This document shows positions 50,307 to 59,264 of a stretch of DNA of 64,000 nt, one piece after another. The notes under the pieces were generated by a model. It did no database searches, was not told the DNA's origin, and saw only the letters and a program-made list of their open reading frames with translations. Position numbers and translations under genes: made by a program. The number at the start of each line of letters is the position of its first letter. The stretch's first letter is position 1. This DNA is from Nocardioides nematodiphilus (GTDB lineage: Bacteria > Actinomycetota > Actinomycetes > Propionibacteriales > Nocardioidaceae): NCBI RefSeq assembly GCF_020216525.1, contig NZ_JAIWOY010000003.1, positions 1 through 64,000 of the forward strand. The letters are read 5' to 3'.

Positions 50307-51296
50307 CAGCAGCACGTACCCGTGATGCTCGACCGCATCGTGGCGCTCCTCTCGCCCGCCCTCGCCCACGGCACCCCCGAGGCCCCCGCCGTCCTGATCG
50401 ACGGCACCACCGGCCACGGCGGCCACACCGAGGCGGTCCTGGGCCGGATCCCGGGCGTGCGGGTGATCGGCATCGACCGCGACACCTCCGCCCTGAGCCT
50501 CGCCGGCGCCCGGCTCGAGCGCTTCGGCGACCGGTGGACCGGCGTGCACGCCAACTACGACGAGATGGAGGACGTCGTCGCCGACCAGGGCCTCCCGCAC
50601 GTCGACGCCGTCCTGCTCGACCTCGGCGTCTCCTCGATGCAGCTCGACCAGCGCGAGCGCGGCTTCGCCTACTCCGAGGACGCACCGCTCGACATGCGGA
50701 TGGACGCCAGTCGCGGCATCACGGCCGCCGACGTCCTCAACACCTACTCCGCCGGTGAGCTCACCCGCGTGCTGCGCGAGTACGGCGAGGAGAAGTTCGC
50801 CTCCAAGATCGCCCGCGCGATCGTGCGCCGCCGCGAGAGCGAGCCGTGGACCAACAGCGGCGCCCTGGTGGAGCTGCTCTACGCCGAGATCCCCGCGCCC
50901 GCCCGTCGTACGGGGGGCCACCCGGGCAAGCGGACCTTCCAGGCGCTGCGGATGGAGGTCAACGACGAGCTCGGCGGCCTCAAGCGGGCCTTGCCGGCCT
51001 CGCTCGACGTCATCGGCATCGGCGGCCGGGTGGTCGTCGAGTCCTATCACTCCCTCGAGGACCGGCTGGTCAAGCAGGCGTTCACCGCCGCGACCAGGCT
51101 CGACGTCCCGCCGGACATGCCCTTCATCCCGGAGGGGATGGAGCCCGACTTCAAGCTCGTCACCCGCGGCGCCGAACAGGCCTCGCCGGTGGAGATCGAG
51201 CAGAACCCGCGCGCGGCGTCGGTGCGCCTGCGCGCCATCGAGCGCGTCAGCAACAAGAGCAGCAGTCAGTCAAGGTCCACGGGGGGACAACGATGA
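50301..51296 (+). CDS. rsmH: 16S rRNA m4C1402 methyltransferase
   Basis: This 331-aa enzyme (also MraW) methylates N4 of C1402 in 16S rRNA. It has HVPVMLDRIVALL at the start, DGTTGHGGHTEAVL (SAM-binding), LLDLGVSSMQLD, the GFAYSEDAPLDMRMD block and the C-terminal FQALRMEVNDEL and VVESYHSLEDR. GTG 50301 has GAGG 9 nt upstream and is preferred; ATG 50286 in the same frame is possible. The stop overlaps the ftsL start by 4 bp. A two-unit GTGGAG repeat sits across the start. Confidence 0.94.
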   Translation: MEQQHVPVMLDRIVALLSPALAHGTPEAPAVLIDGTTGHGGHTEAVLGRIPGVRVIGIDRDTSALSLAGARLERFGDRWTGVHANYDEMEDVVADQGLPHVDAVLLDLGVSSMQLDQRERGFAYSEDAPLDMRMDASRGITAADVLNTYSAGELTRVLREYGEEKFASKIARAIVRRRESEPWTNSGALVELLYAEIPAPARRTGGHPGKRTFQALRMEVNDELGGLKRALPASLDVIGIGGRVVVESYHSLEDRLVKQAFTAATRLDVPPDMPFIPEGMEPDFKLVTRGAEQASPVEIEQNPRAASVRLRAIERVSNKSSSQSRSTGGQR

Positions 51297-51760
51297 GCAA
51301 CACCGCAGCAGCAGCAGCAGCAGTCCGGTCCGTACGCCGGATCGCCTCGTGGACCGATCCCGCCGCGCTGCAGCGCGCCCGGCTCACCGTGGTGCCGCGC
51401 ACCCGCCGGACCGCGCCGCGGCTGCCGTTCATCGCGCTGATCACCACCCTGCTGCTCGGCGGGGTGATCGGGCTCCTCATGTTCAACACCTCGATGCAGC
51501 AGGCCGCGTTCGTGGAGAACCGGCTCCGCGTCCAGGCCGACAACCTGGCCGCGCGCCAGCAGGCGCTGGAGTCCGACCTGCAGCGGCTCAACGACCCCGA
51601 GACCATCGCGGTCAAGGCCCAGGCCCACGGGATGGTCATGCCGGGCAGCCCGGCCGTGCTCAACATCGCGACCGGCAAGATCGCCGGGGTGCCTATGCCG
51701 GCCACCCCCGCCAACAACGTGCAGCTGTGGGCCACGCACCGTCGTCCGACAGCCCGCTGA
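51293..51760 (+). CDS. ftsL: FtsL-like septum protein
   Basis: The 155-aa bitopic protein has a cytoplasmic basic N-terminus, one membrane helix (about 44-65) and an extracytoplasmic coiled coil (about 68-105). Its place between rsmH and ftsI is that of ftsL in the dcw cluster. Sequence conservation of FtsL is weak, so the assignment rests on layout and position. It would bridge FtsQ and FtsI/FtsW at the septum. The ATG overlaps the rsmH stop (ATGA). Confidence 0.85.
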   Translation: MSNTAAAAAAVRSVRRIASWTDPAALQRARLTVVPRTRRTAPRLPFIALITTLLLGGVIGLLMFNTSMQQAAFVENRLRVQADNLAARQQALESDLQRLNDPETIAVKAQAHGMVMPGSPAVLNIATGKIAGVPMPATPANNVQLWATHRRPTAR

Positions 51761-51837
51761 CGCGACACGCGCCCGCGCTCCCCGGACGGGCCTGTCCGGC
51801 AGGGTAGACAAGTGCTGATCGGCAAGACCTGCAACAG

Positions 51838-53652
51838 ATGAGAGACCCAGTGCGCCCCAACGAGCAGAGCCGTGGCTCGCGTCGCGGCTCGCCGCACCTG
51901 CGGTTGAAGGTCGGCTTCCTGCTGATGGCGATCGTGCTCTCGTTCTTCGCCGCCCGGCTGGTCCAGCTGCAGGGGTTCGACCCGCACTCGTACGCGCAGG
52001 CGGCCGAGAAGGAGAACCTCCACACCCAGGTGCTGCCCGCCCAGCGCGGCCGGATCCTGGACCGCAACGGCGAGCCGCTCGCGGACTCCGCCGACGGGCT
52101 GATGATCACCGCGGCGCCCTCCATCACCGCGGAGAAGGCGCCCGAGCTGGCCACCCTGCTGGCCACCAAGCTCGACCTCGACTACAGCACCGTGCTGGCC
52201 GCGCTCACCGGCCGCAGCCGCGGCAGCACCGCGCTCTTCGCCTACGTGGCGCGCAAGGTCCCGGCGGCGAAGGCCACCGAGGCCGTCGACGACGCCCGCG
52301 CGCAGGGGTTCAAGGGTCTCTACCTCGACGACGACCCGATCCGGGAGTACCCCGCCGGGGACGTCGCGGCCAACATCGTCGGCTTCCTCGGCACCGACGG
52401 ACCGCTCGCCGGTCTGGAGAAGTCGCTCAACGGCGAGCTCGCCGGCAAGGACGGCAAGACCACGTACGAGGTCGCCAGCCAGGGCACGCGCATCCCGCTG
52501 GGGGACTCCACCACCGTCGAGCCGGTCAACGGCACCGACGTCCGCACCACCATCGACGGCGAGCTGCAGTACTACGCCCAGCGGGTGCTGCGGCAGGCCG
52601 ACGAGCAGTGGGACGCGCTCAACGGGATGGCGGTCGTCCAGGACGTGAAGACCGGCGAGATCCTCGCGCTCGCCGACGACCCGACCTTCGACGCCTCCAA
52701 CCCGGGTGCGTCCCCCAAGGCCGACCGTGGCGCCCGCTCGCTGAGCGAGGTCTACGAGCCGGGCTCGGTGGAGAAGGTCCTCACGCTCTCGTCGTTGATC
52801 GACGCCGGCAAGGTCACCGACCGCACCCAGCTCGTCGTGCCGGGCGAGCTGCACCGTCAGGACCGGGTCATCCACGACTGGTTCAGCCACGGCACCCTGC
52901 ACCTGACCCTCGCCGGGGTGGTCGCGCAGTCCTCCAACATCGGCACCGTGCTGGCCGCCGACAAGTTCGGCAACGGCCAGCTGCGCCAGTACCTCGACCG
53001 GTTCGGGCTCGGGCGGCGCACCAACGTCGGCCTGGCCGGCGAGTCGCCGGGCATCCTGCCGAGCACCGCGCAGTGGAACCACCAGATCCAGGACCGCGTC
53101 GACTTCGGACAGTCGGTCTCGGTCAACGCCCTGCAGATGGCCAGCGCGGTCAACACCGTGGCCAACGGCGGCGTCCGGATCGACCCGAGCCTGATCCTGG
53201 GCCACGCCACCACCGACTCCGGTCAGGTCGTCGGCACCGACGAGGCCACCAGCCGGCGCGTGGTCAGCGAGCAGGCCGCGACCCAGATGATGAAGATGAT
53301 GGAGCGCGTCCCCGACCCGCGTACCGGCGTCGCGCCGCAGACCCAGATCGCCGGCTACCGGGTGGCGGGCAAGACCGGTACGGCCCAGCGCGCCGTCGAC
53401 GGCCGCTACGACGGCAGCCTCACCGTCTCGTACGCGGGCTTCGCCCCGGCCGACAACCCACGCTTCACCGTGTACGTCGTGATCAACGACCCGCGCGCCG
53501 GGCACGCCGGCGGTGGCTCGACGGCCGGTCCGGTGTGGCAGAAGATCATGAGCTTCGCGCTGCGTCGCTACGGGGTGGCGCCGACCGGTGCGAAGGCCTC
53601 CGACCTGCCGACGATGTGGGGCAAGGGCGTCGACCCGCACGGCCGACCGTGA
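51838..53652 (+). CDS. ftsI: Septal penicillin-binding protein (transpeptidase)
   Basis: The 604-aa class B PBP cross-links septal peptidoglycan. One N-terminal membrane helix (about 22-44) precedes the PBP dimer domain (RGRILDRNGEPLA) and the transpeptidase domain. The active-site motifs are SVEK (Ser310-Lys313), SSN (365-367) and KTG (512-514). There is no C-terminal PASTA. ATG 51838 or GTG 51850 is the start. It is followed by murE after 41 bp. Pairing with FtsW in the same cluster is expected. Confidence 0.95.
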   Translation: MRDPVRPNEQSRGSRRGSPHLRLKVGFLLMAIVLSFFAARLVQLQGFDPHSYAQAAEKENLHTQVLPAQRGRILDRNGEPLADSADGLMITAAPSITAEKAPELATLLATKLDLDYSTVLAALTGRSRGSTALFAYVARKVPAAKATEAVDDARAQGFKGLYLDDDPIREYPAGDVAANIVGFLGTDGPLAGLEKSLNGELAGKDGKTTYEVASQGTRIPLGDSTTVEPVNGTDVRTTIDGELQYYAQRVLRQADEQWDALNGMAVVQDVKTGEILALADDPTFDASNPGASPKADRGARSLSEVYEPGSVEKVLTLSSLIDAGKVTDRTQLVVPGELHRQDRVIHDWFSHGTLHLTLAGVVAQSSNIGTVLAADKFGNGQLRQYLDRFGLGRRTNVGLAGESPGILPSTAQWNHQIQDRVDFGQSVSVNALQMASAVNTVANGGVRIDPSLILGHATTDSGQVVGTDEATSRRVVSEQAATQMMKMMERVPDPRTGVAPQTQIAGYRVAGKTGTAQRAVDGRYDGSLTVSYAGFAPADNPRFTVYVVINDPRAGHAGGGSTAGPVWQKIMSFALRRYGVAPTGAKASDLPTMWGKGVDPHGRP

Positions 53653-53693
53653 GCAGCGATCGGGCGCCCGAAGGGCGCTAGCCTGTGCGCACC

Positions 53694-55343
53694 ATGAGCA
53701 CCTCCGACCGCGAGTGGCGCGAGCGCCAGCGTCAGATCGCCACCACCCGTCCGCAGCGTCCCCAGCGGACCCGGCTGGGCGCCCTCGCCGCCGAGGTCAT
53801 CGCCGAGACCGGTGCTCCCGCGATGGCACTCGCCGGCGACCCGGACACCGAGATCAGCGGGCTCTCGCTGAGCTCGCAGCGGATCCTGGACGGCGACCTG
53901 TACGCCGCGCTGCCCGGCAGCCGGGTGCACGGCATCGAGTACGTCGAGAACGCGGTCGAGGAGGGTGCCGTCGCGATCCTTACCGATCAACAGGGCATCG
54001 ACATGGTGCGGCCCAACTCCGCGATCCTGAGCGGGATCCCCGTGCTGGTCGCCGCTGAGCCGCGGGCCCTGCTCGGCCGCCTGGCCGCCCGGATCTACGG
54101 CGACCCCGCGACCTCGATGCGGATGATCGGCGTCACCGGCACCCAGGGCAAGACGACCACGACCCGGCTGATCTCCGGTGGCCTCGACGCGGCCGAGGTC
54201 AAGGCGGGCGTGATCGGCACGGTCGGCACCCGGGTCGCGGGTCGCGACATCCAGACGGCGCTCACCACGCCCGAGGCGCCGGACCTGCACGCCCTCTTCG
54301 CGGTGATGCGCGAGTCCGGCGTGGAGGCCTGCGCCATGGAGGTCTCCAGCCATGCGCTGGTGATGGGGCGCGTCGACGGTGTCGTGTACGACGTCGCGGT
54401 CTTCCTCAACCTGGGTCGCGACCACCTCGACTTCCACGCCGACGTGGAGGACTACTACCGCGCCAAGGCGTCCCTCTTCACTCCCGAGCGCGCCCGACTG
54501 GCGATCATCTCGATCGACGACGAGCACGGCCGCCGGCTGGCGAAGGAGACCACGATCCCGGTCCGCACCTTCTCCATCCAGGGCCGATCGCTGCTCGGCC
54601 CGAAGGCCGACTGGCGCGCCCGAAACATCCACCTCGAGGCGGACGGCTCCACCTTCACCGCGGTCGGCCCCAGCGGCCGCTGGGACGTCCGGGTCCCGCT
54701 GGCGGGCGACTTCAACGTCAGCAACGCGCTCGCCGCCGTCGCGGCGGTCGCCGAGGCTGGGCTCGACGTCGACGCGTACGTCGCGGGCCTCGCCGCCTCC
54801 GGCGGCGTGCCCGGCCGGCTCGAGCGGATCGACGAGGGCCAGGACTTCACCGTCGTCGTCGACTACGCCCACAAGCCCGACGCGGTCGAGGCCGCGGTCC
54901 GTACGCTGCGCCCGCTCACCTCCGGCCGGGTCATCACCGTCCTGGGTGCGGGCGGCGATCGCGACAGCGGCAAGCGCCCGATCATGGGCGAGATCGCCGC
55001 GCGCCTGTCCGACATCCTGGTCGTGACCGACGACAACCCGCGCAGCGAGGAGCCGGGCCCGATCCGGGCGGCGATCCTCGAGGGCGCCCGCGACGGTCGC
55101 GCTGAGCTGCGGGAGATCGGGGATCGCCGCGAGGCGATCATCGACGCGATCTGCGAGGCCCGTACGGGCGACATCGTGCTGATCGCCGGAAAGGGCCACG
55201 AGACCGGCCAGACGGTGGGGGAGCGCACCCATCCGTTCGACGACCGCGAGGTCGCGCGCGAGGTGCTGCGAGCCCGGCTCGCGGAGGAGGGCGCCGAGTC
55301 TGACGCCGGCGACGAGAGCAGTCTCACAACCGATGACGACTGA
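53694..55343 (+). CDS. murE: UDP-MurNAc-tripeptide synthetase (diaminopimelate-adding)
   Basis: This 549-aa Mur ligase adds diaminopimelate to UDP-MurNAc-Ala-Glu. The ATP loop GTQGKTTTT is near 149-157, the carbamylated Lys258 in YRAKASLF, and the diaminopimelate motif DNPR at 447-450. DNPR marks DAP (not Lys) addition. Nocardioides walls contain LL-DAP, as in Streptomyces, so the same enzyme type may use that isomer. ATG 53694 or GTG 53685 is the start; a TAGCCT box (53679) just upstream may give its own near-leaderless transcript. murF is expected next but is absent. Confidence 0.94.
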   Translation: MSTSDREWRERQRQIATTRPQRPQRTRLGALAAEVIAETGAPAMALAGDPDTEISGLSLSSQRILDGDLYAALPGSRVHGIEYVENAVEEGAVAILTDQQGIDMVRPNSAILSGIPVLVAAEPRALLGRLAARIYGDPATSMRMIGVTGTQGKTTTTRLISGGLDAAEVKAGVIGTVGTRVAGRDIQTALTTPEAPDLHALFAVMRESGVEACAMEVSSHALVMGRVDGVVYDVAVFLNLGRDHLDFHADVEDYYRAKASLFTPERARLAIISIDDEHGRRLAKETTIPVRTFSIQGRSLLGPKADWRARNIHLEADGSTFTAVGPSGRWDVRVPLAGDFNVSNALAAVAAVAEAGLDVDAYVAGLAASGGVPGRLERIDEGQDFTVVVDYAHKPDAVEAAVRTLRPLTSGRVITVLGAGGDRDSGKRPIMGEIAARLSDILVVTDDNPRSEEPGPIRAAILEGARDGRAELREIGDRREAIIDAICEARTGDIVLIAGKGHETGQTVGERTHPFDDREVAREVLRARLAEEGAESDAGDESSLTTDDD

Positions 55344-55423
55344 CGGCGGGGCATCGCGCCAAGCGCCGGTCGCGTGGTGAAGAATGACCTGGTTCGTTGT
55401 TGTCTGACTGAAGGTGTGGGTGC

Positions 55424-56509
55424 ATGAGAGCGATCCTGTTGAGCGGCGTCATCTCGCTGCTCCTCTCGCTCCTCGGAACCCGGTTGGCGATCCGCCAGTT
55501 CACCCGGTGGGGCTATGGCCAGGAGATCCGCGAGGACGGCCCGACCAGCCACCACACCAAGCGCGGCACGCCCACCATGGGTGGCGTCGCGATCGTGCTC
55601 TCCGCGGTGCTCGCCTACCTCGTCGCGAAGGTGGCCGAGGGCGACGGCCCGAGCGCGAGCGGCTGGCTGCTGGTCTTCCTCTTCGTCGGGTGCGGTCTCG
55701 TCGGCTTCCTCGACGACTTCATCAAGGTCTTCATGCAGCGCAACCTCGGGCTGCGCAGCGGCGCCAAGATGGTCGGCCAGACCCTGGTCGCGGTCGTCTT
55801 CGCCATCCTGGCGACCACCGCGTTCGCCGACGAGCGCGGCGTGCACCCGGCCTCGCACTACCTCTCCACGATCCACGACTGGGGCTGGCGCCTGCCGCTG
55901 GTCATCGTGGTCGTGCTGATCTGGCTGATCGTGACCGCTGCCAGCAACGCGGTGAACCTCACCGACGGCCTCGACGGCCTGGCCGCCGGCATCTCGGTGA
56001 TGGTCTTCGGCGCCTACACCCTGGTCTCGATCTGGCAGAACAACCAGCGTTGCGGCCGCCCCGACGTCGATCAGCTGCACTGCTACACGGTGCGCGATCC
56101 GCTCGACCTGGCGGTCCTGGCCGCCGCGATCACCGGCGCCTGCTTCGGCTTCCTGTGGTGGAACGCCTCTCCGGCCAAGATCTTCATGGGCGACACGGGC
56201 TCGCTCGCGCTCGGCGGCGCGCTCGCCGGCTTCGCGATCATGAGCCGTACGGAGCTCCTGATGGTCGTCATCGGCGGCGTCTTCGTCCTGGAGACCCTCT
56301 CGGTGATCCTGCAGGTCAGCTTCTTCAAGCTCACCAAGCGCAACGGCGGCGCCGGGAAACGGCTCTTCCGGATGACACCCATCCACCACCACTTCGAGAT
56401 GCTCGGCTGGGAGCAGGTCAACGTCGTGATCCGGTTCTGGATCATCGCGGGCATCTGCGTCACCGCCGGCCTCGGCCTCTTCTACGGCGCCTGGGTCGTG
56501 GTCACGTGA
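55424..56509 (+). CDS. mraY: Phospho-MurNAc-pentapeptide translocase
   Basis: The 361-aa, ten-helix membrane enzyme transfers phospho-MurNAc-pentapeptide to undecaprenyl phosphate to make lipid I. Key motifs are LDDFIK (Asp97, Asp98, Lys101), the NLTDGLDGLAAG loop, the GDTGSLALGG loop and the HHHFE box near the C-terminus. ATG 55424 has GAAGG upstream. It overlaps murD by 4 bp (GTGA). It is preceded by an 80-bp gap that replaces murF. Confidence 0.96.
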   Translation: MRAILLSGVISLLLSLLGTRLAIRQFTRWGYGQEIREDGPTSHHTKRGTPTMGGVAIVLSAVLAYLVAKVAEGDGPSASGWLLVFLFVGCGLVGFLDDFIKVFMQRNLGLRSGAKMVGQTLVAVVFAILATTAFADERGVHPASHYLSTIHDWGWRLPLVIVVVLIWLIVTAASNAVNLTDGLDGLAAGISVMVFGAYTLVSIWQNNQRCGRPDVDQLHCYTVRDPLDLAVLAAAITGACFGFLWWNASPAKIFMGDTGSLALGGALAGFAIMSRTELLMVVIGGVFVLETLSVILQVSFFKLTKRNGGAGKRLFRMTPIHHHFEMLGWEQVNVVIRFWIIAGICVTAGLGLFYGAWVVVT

Positions 56510-57960
56510 GCGGGCGCTCGCCCCTGAGCCTGGGTCGCCACGACGCCTGGGACGGCGTACGTGCTGTCGTCGCCGGCTTCGGTGTCTCCGGCTTCGCCGC
56601 GGCCGACAACCTGCTCCACCTGGGCGCAGCCGTCACCGCGCTCGACGAGTCACCCGGCGACGACGAGCGCCAGGAGAAGGCCGAGCTGCTCCGCGTCCTC
56701 GGCGCCGACATCCGGCTGGAGGGCGGCGCCACCGACCGGCTGCCCGACGACATCGACGTCGTGGTGACCTCCCCGGGCTGGAAGCCGGGTGCACCGCTGC
56801 TCGCCCAGGCCCGCGACCGCGGGATCCCGATCTGGGGCGAGGTCGAGCTGGCCTGGCGCCTGCGGGACCCGAGCAATGCCGCCCCGTGGCTGGCCGTCAC
56901 CGGCACCAACGGCAAGACCACCACCGTGCAGATGCTCGACACGATCCTGCGCACCGCCGGCCTGAGGTCGGTGGCCGTGGGCAACGTGGGCCTGCCGATC
57001 GTCGAGGCGGTCATGGACCCGACCCCGTACGACGTCTTCGCCGTCGAGCTCTCCAGCTTCCAGCTGCACTACACCGACTCGATGGCCGCCGAGAGCGCCG
57101 CCGTCCTCAACGTCGCCGAGGATCACCTCGACTGGTACCCGGACATGGACGCCTACGCCCGCGACAAGGGCCGGATCTACGAGCGCGTGCAGCGTGCCTG
57201 CGTCTACAACGTCGCCGACGAGGTCACCCGCCACCTGGTGGAGGAGGCCGACGTCGAGGAGGGCGCTCGCGCGATCGGCTTCACCCTCGGCATGCCCAGC
57301 GTCGGGCAGGTCGGCGTCGTCGAGGACATCCTCGTCGATCGCGCCTTCATCGCCGAGCGGCAGAGCAGCGCCGCCGAGCTGTGCACCGTCGCGGACCTCG
57401 CGAGCCCGGCCCCGCATTACGTCCAGAACGCGCTCGCCGCGGCCGCCCTGGCCCGCGCCCACGGCGTCTCCCAGCAGGCCGTACGCGACGGGCTGCGAGC
57501 CTTCCGCCCCGACGGTCACCGGATCGAGATCGTCGCCGAGCGCGACGGCATCGTCTGGGTCGACGACTCGAAGGCGACGAACCCGCACGCCGCCCAGGCG
57601 TCCCTCCAGGCGTATGACCCGGTGGTCTGGATCGCCGGCGGCCTGGCCAAGGGCGCTCAGTTCGACGAGCTCGTCCCGGCCATCGCCGAGCGCCTGCGCG
57701 GCGTGGTGCTGATCGGACGCGACCAGGACGTCATCGCCGGGGCACTTGCGCGACACGCGCCCGATGTTCCCGTGATCGCGCTGCCCGCCGACGAGACTGG
57801 TGCTGCAGTGATGGGGCATGCCGTCGAGGCCGCCGCCCGGCTCGCAGTCACCGGTGACACGGTGCTGCTCGCGCCGGGATGCGCGAGCCAAGACCAGTTC
57901 CGGGACTACAAGGCGCGGGGCGATGCGTTCGCCGACGCGGTGAGGGCACAGAACAGCTAG
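56506..57960 (+). CDS. murD: UDP-MurNAc-L-alanine:D-glutamate ligase
   Basis: The 484-aa Mur ligase adds D-Glu to UDP-MurNAc-Ala. Motifs: Rossmann-like N-domain (AVVAGFGVSGFAAAD), ATP loop VTGTNGKTTT (131-140), the ELSSFQLHYTDS block and the C-domain VDDSKATNPHAA. GTG 56506 overlaps the mraY stop. Length is normal for the family. ftsW follows after 15 bp with a good ribosome site (AGGGGGG). Confidence 0.95.
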   Translation: MSGRSPLSLGRHDAWDGVRAVVAGFGVSGFAAADNLLHLGAAVTALDESPGDDERQEKAELLRVLGADIRLEGGATDRLPDDIDVVVTSPGWKPGAPLLAQARDRGIPIWGEVELAWRLRDPSNAAPWLAVTGTNGKTTTVQMLDTILRTAGLRSVAVGNVGLPIVEAVMDPTPYDVFAVELSSFQLHYTDSMAAESAAVLNVAEDHLDWYPDMDAYARDKGRIYERVQRACVYNVADEVTRHLVEEADVEEGARAIGFTLGMPSVGQVGVVEDILVDRAFIAERQSSAAELCTVADLASPAPHYVQNALAAAALARAHGVSQQAVRDGLRAFRPDGHRIEIVAERDGIVWVDDSKATNPHAAQASLQAYDPVVWIAGGLAKGAQFDELVPAIAERLRGVVLIGRDQDVIAGALARHAPDVPVIALPADETGAAVMGHAVEAAARLAVTGDTVLLAPGCASQDQFRDYKARGDAFADAVRAQNS

Positions 57961-57975
57961 CGAAGGGGGGACGCG

Positions 57976-59238
57976 GTGACCACGGCCAACCCTGAGGAGA
58001 CCGCTGGCGCAGCCCCCGAGCGACTCTCGCTGCGCTCCTGGATCGGCGCGGTCGCCGGTGAGCGCCTGCGCACCCTCAACGAGGCGCTCGCACGCCCGTT
58101 GACCTCCTACTACCTGCTCGTCGGCACCACCGTGCTGCTGCTCGTCATCGGCCTGATCATGGTGATGAGCGCCTCGAGCGTGTACGCCTACATCCACTAC
58201 GACGGCCACTCCTACGCCGTGGTGAAGAAGCAGCTGATGTGGGTGACGCTCGGAGCGCCGGTCGCCTTCATCGCCAGCCGGATCTCCCAGCGCTGGGTCA
58301 GGCGCCTGGTCTGGCCCGGGTTCATCCTCTCGCTCGGCCTCCTGGTGATGACCGCCAAGATGGGCGTCTCGGTCTACGGCAACAAGAACTGGCTCGCCCT
58401 CGGGCCGATCCAGATCCAGCCCTCCGAGATCGCCAAGCTCGCGCTCATCCTGTGGGCCGCGCACATCTTCGCGATGAAGGAGCGCCGCCTCCACAGCGTG
58501 CACGCGATGGTGATGCCGGTCGTGCCCGGCATCCTCCTGGCCACCGGGCTGGTCCTGATCGGCCACGACCTCGGCACCTCGCTCATCTTCGGCGCGATCC
58601 TGCTCGGGCTGCTGTGGGTCGCCGGCCTGCCGCTGCGCTACTTCACCGTCGCCTCCCTGGTCGTCGGCACCGCCGCGGTCTTCTTCGTGGGCACCAGCCA
58701 CGAGCGCCTCGCGCGCATCGAGAACTTCCTCGACCCGTTCAAGGATCTCCAGGGCGCCGGCTGGCAGGCCGGCCACGGCCTCTACGCGCTCTCCAGCGGC
58801 AGCTGGTTCGGCCAGGGCATCGGCGCCTCCCAGCAGAAGTGGGGCGACCTGCCCGAGGCCCACACCGACTTCATCTTCGCCGTCCTCGGCGAGGAGCTCG
58901 GCCTGGTCGGCACCCTCCTGGTCGTCACGCTCTTCCTGGTCCTGGCCTTCGCCGCGATCCGGGTCGCGCGCCAGACCCGCGACCCGTTCGTCCGCTACGT
59001 CACCTTCGGCGTGGTGATCTGGCTGGTGGGCCAGGCGATCATCAACATCGGCATGGTGCTCGCTTTCCTGCCCGTCATCGGCCTCCCGCTCCCGCTCGTC
59101 TCGTACGGCGGCTCGGCCCTGCTGCCGTCCCTGGCGGCGCTCGGCCTCGTCATCGGCTTCGCCCGGCGCGAGCCCGAGGCAGCGCTGGCCCTGGCGCAGC
59201 GCAAGCGCTCCCGCTCCACCGGCCTCTCGGCCCGCTAG
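57976..59238 (+). CDS. ftsW: SEDS peptidoglycan glycosyltransferase FtsW
   Basis: The 420-aa protein has about ten membrane helices after a 40-residue cytoplasmic N-terminus. SEDS signatures are visible: NWLALGPIQIQPSEIAKLAL (split), the LPEAHTDFIFAVLGEELG motif and the C-terminal LPLVSYGGSALLPSLAALG. It polymerises lipid II at the septum with FtsI. GTG 57976 follows AAGGGGGGACGC. The gene lies between murD and murG, as in most dcw clusters. Confidence 0.95.
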   Translation: MTTANPEETAGAAPERLSLRSWIGAVAGERLRTLNEALARPLTSYYLLVGTTVLLLVIGLIMVMSASSVYAYIHYDGHSYAVVKKQLMWVTLGAPVAFIASRISQRWVRRLVWPGFILSLGLLVMTAKMGVSVYGNKNWLALGPIQIQPSEIAKLALILWAAHIFAMKERRLHSVHAMVMPVVPGILLATGLVLIGHDLGTSLIFGAILLGLLWVAGLPLRYFTVASLVVGTAAVFFVGTSHERLARIENFLDPFKDLQGAGWQAGHGLYALSSGSWFGQGIGASQQKWGDLPEAHTDFIFAVLGEELGLVGTLLVVTLFLVLAFAAIRVARQTRDPFVRYVTFGVVIWLVGQAIINIGMVLAFLPVIGLPLPLVSYGGSALLPSLAALGLVIGFARREPEAALALAQRKRSRSTGLSAR

Positions 59239-59248
59239 CCGACGTAGA

Positions 59249-59254
59249 TAGATT
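59249..59254 (+). promoter_or_regulatory. Candidate internal promoter before murG
   Basis: TAGATA (59245) and TAGATT (59249) lie 10-15 nt before the murG ATG. This is the only AT-rich spot in the ftsW-murG gap. The 26-bp gap has no ribosome site for murG, so a near-leaderless start is possible. Confidence 0.35.
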
Positions 59255-59264
59255 CATAGGCACC

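Noticed and set aside
55344..55423. Hidden or fused murF
   Set aside because: The gap is only 80 bp, murE and mraY are of normal length, and no Mur-ligase motif is left over.
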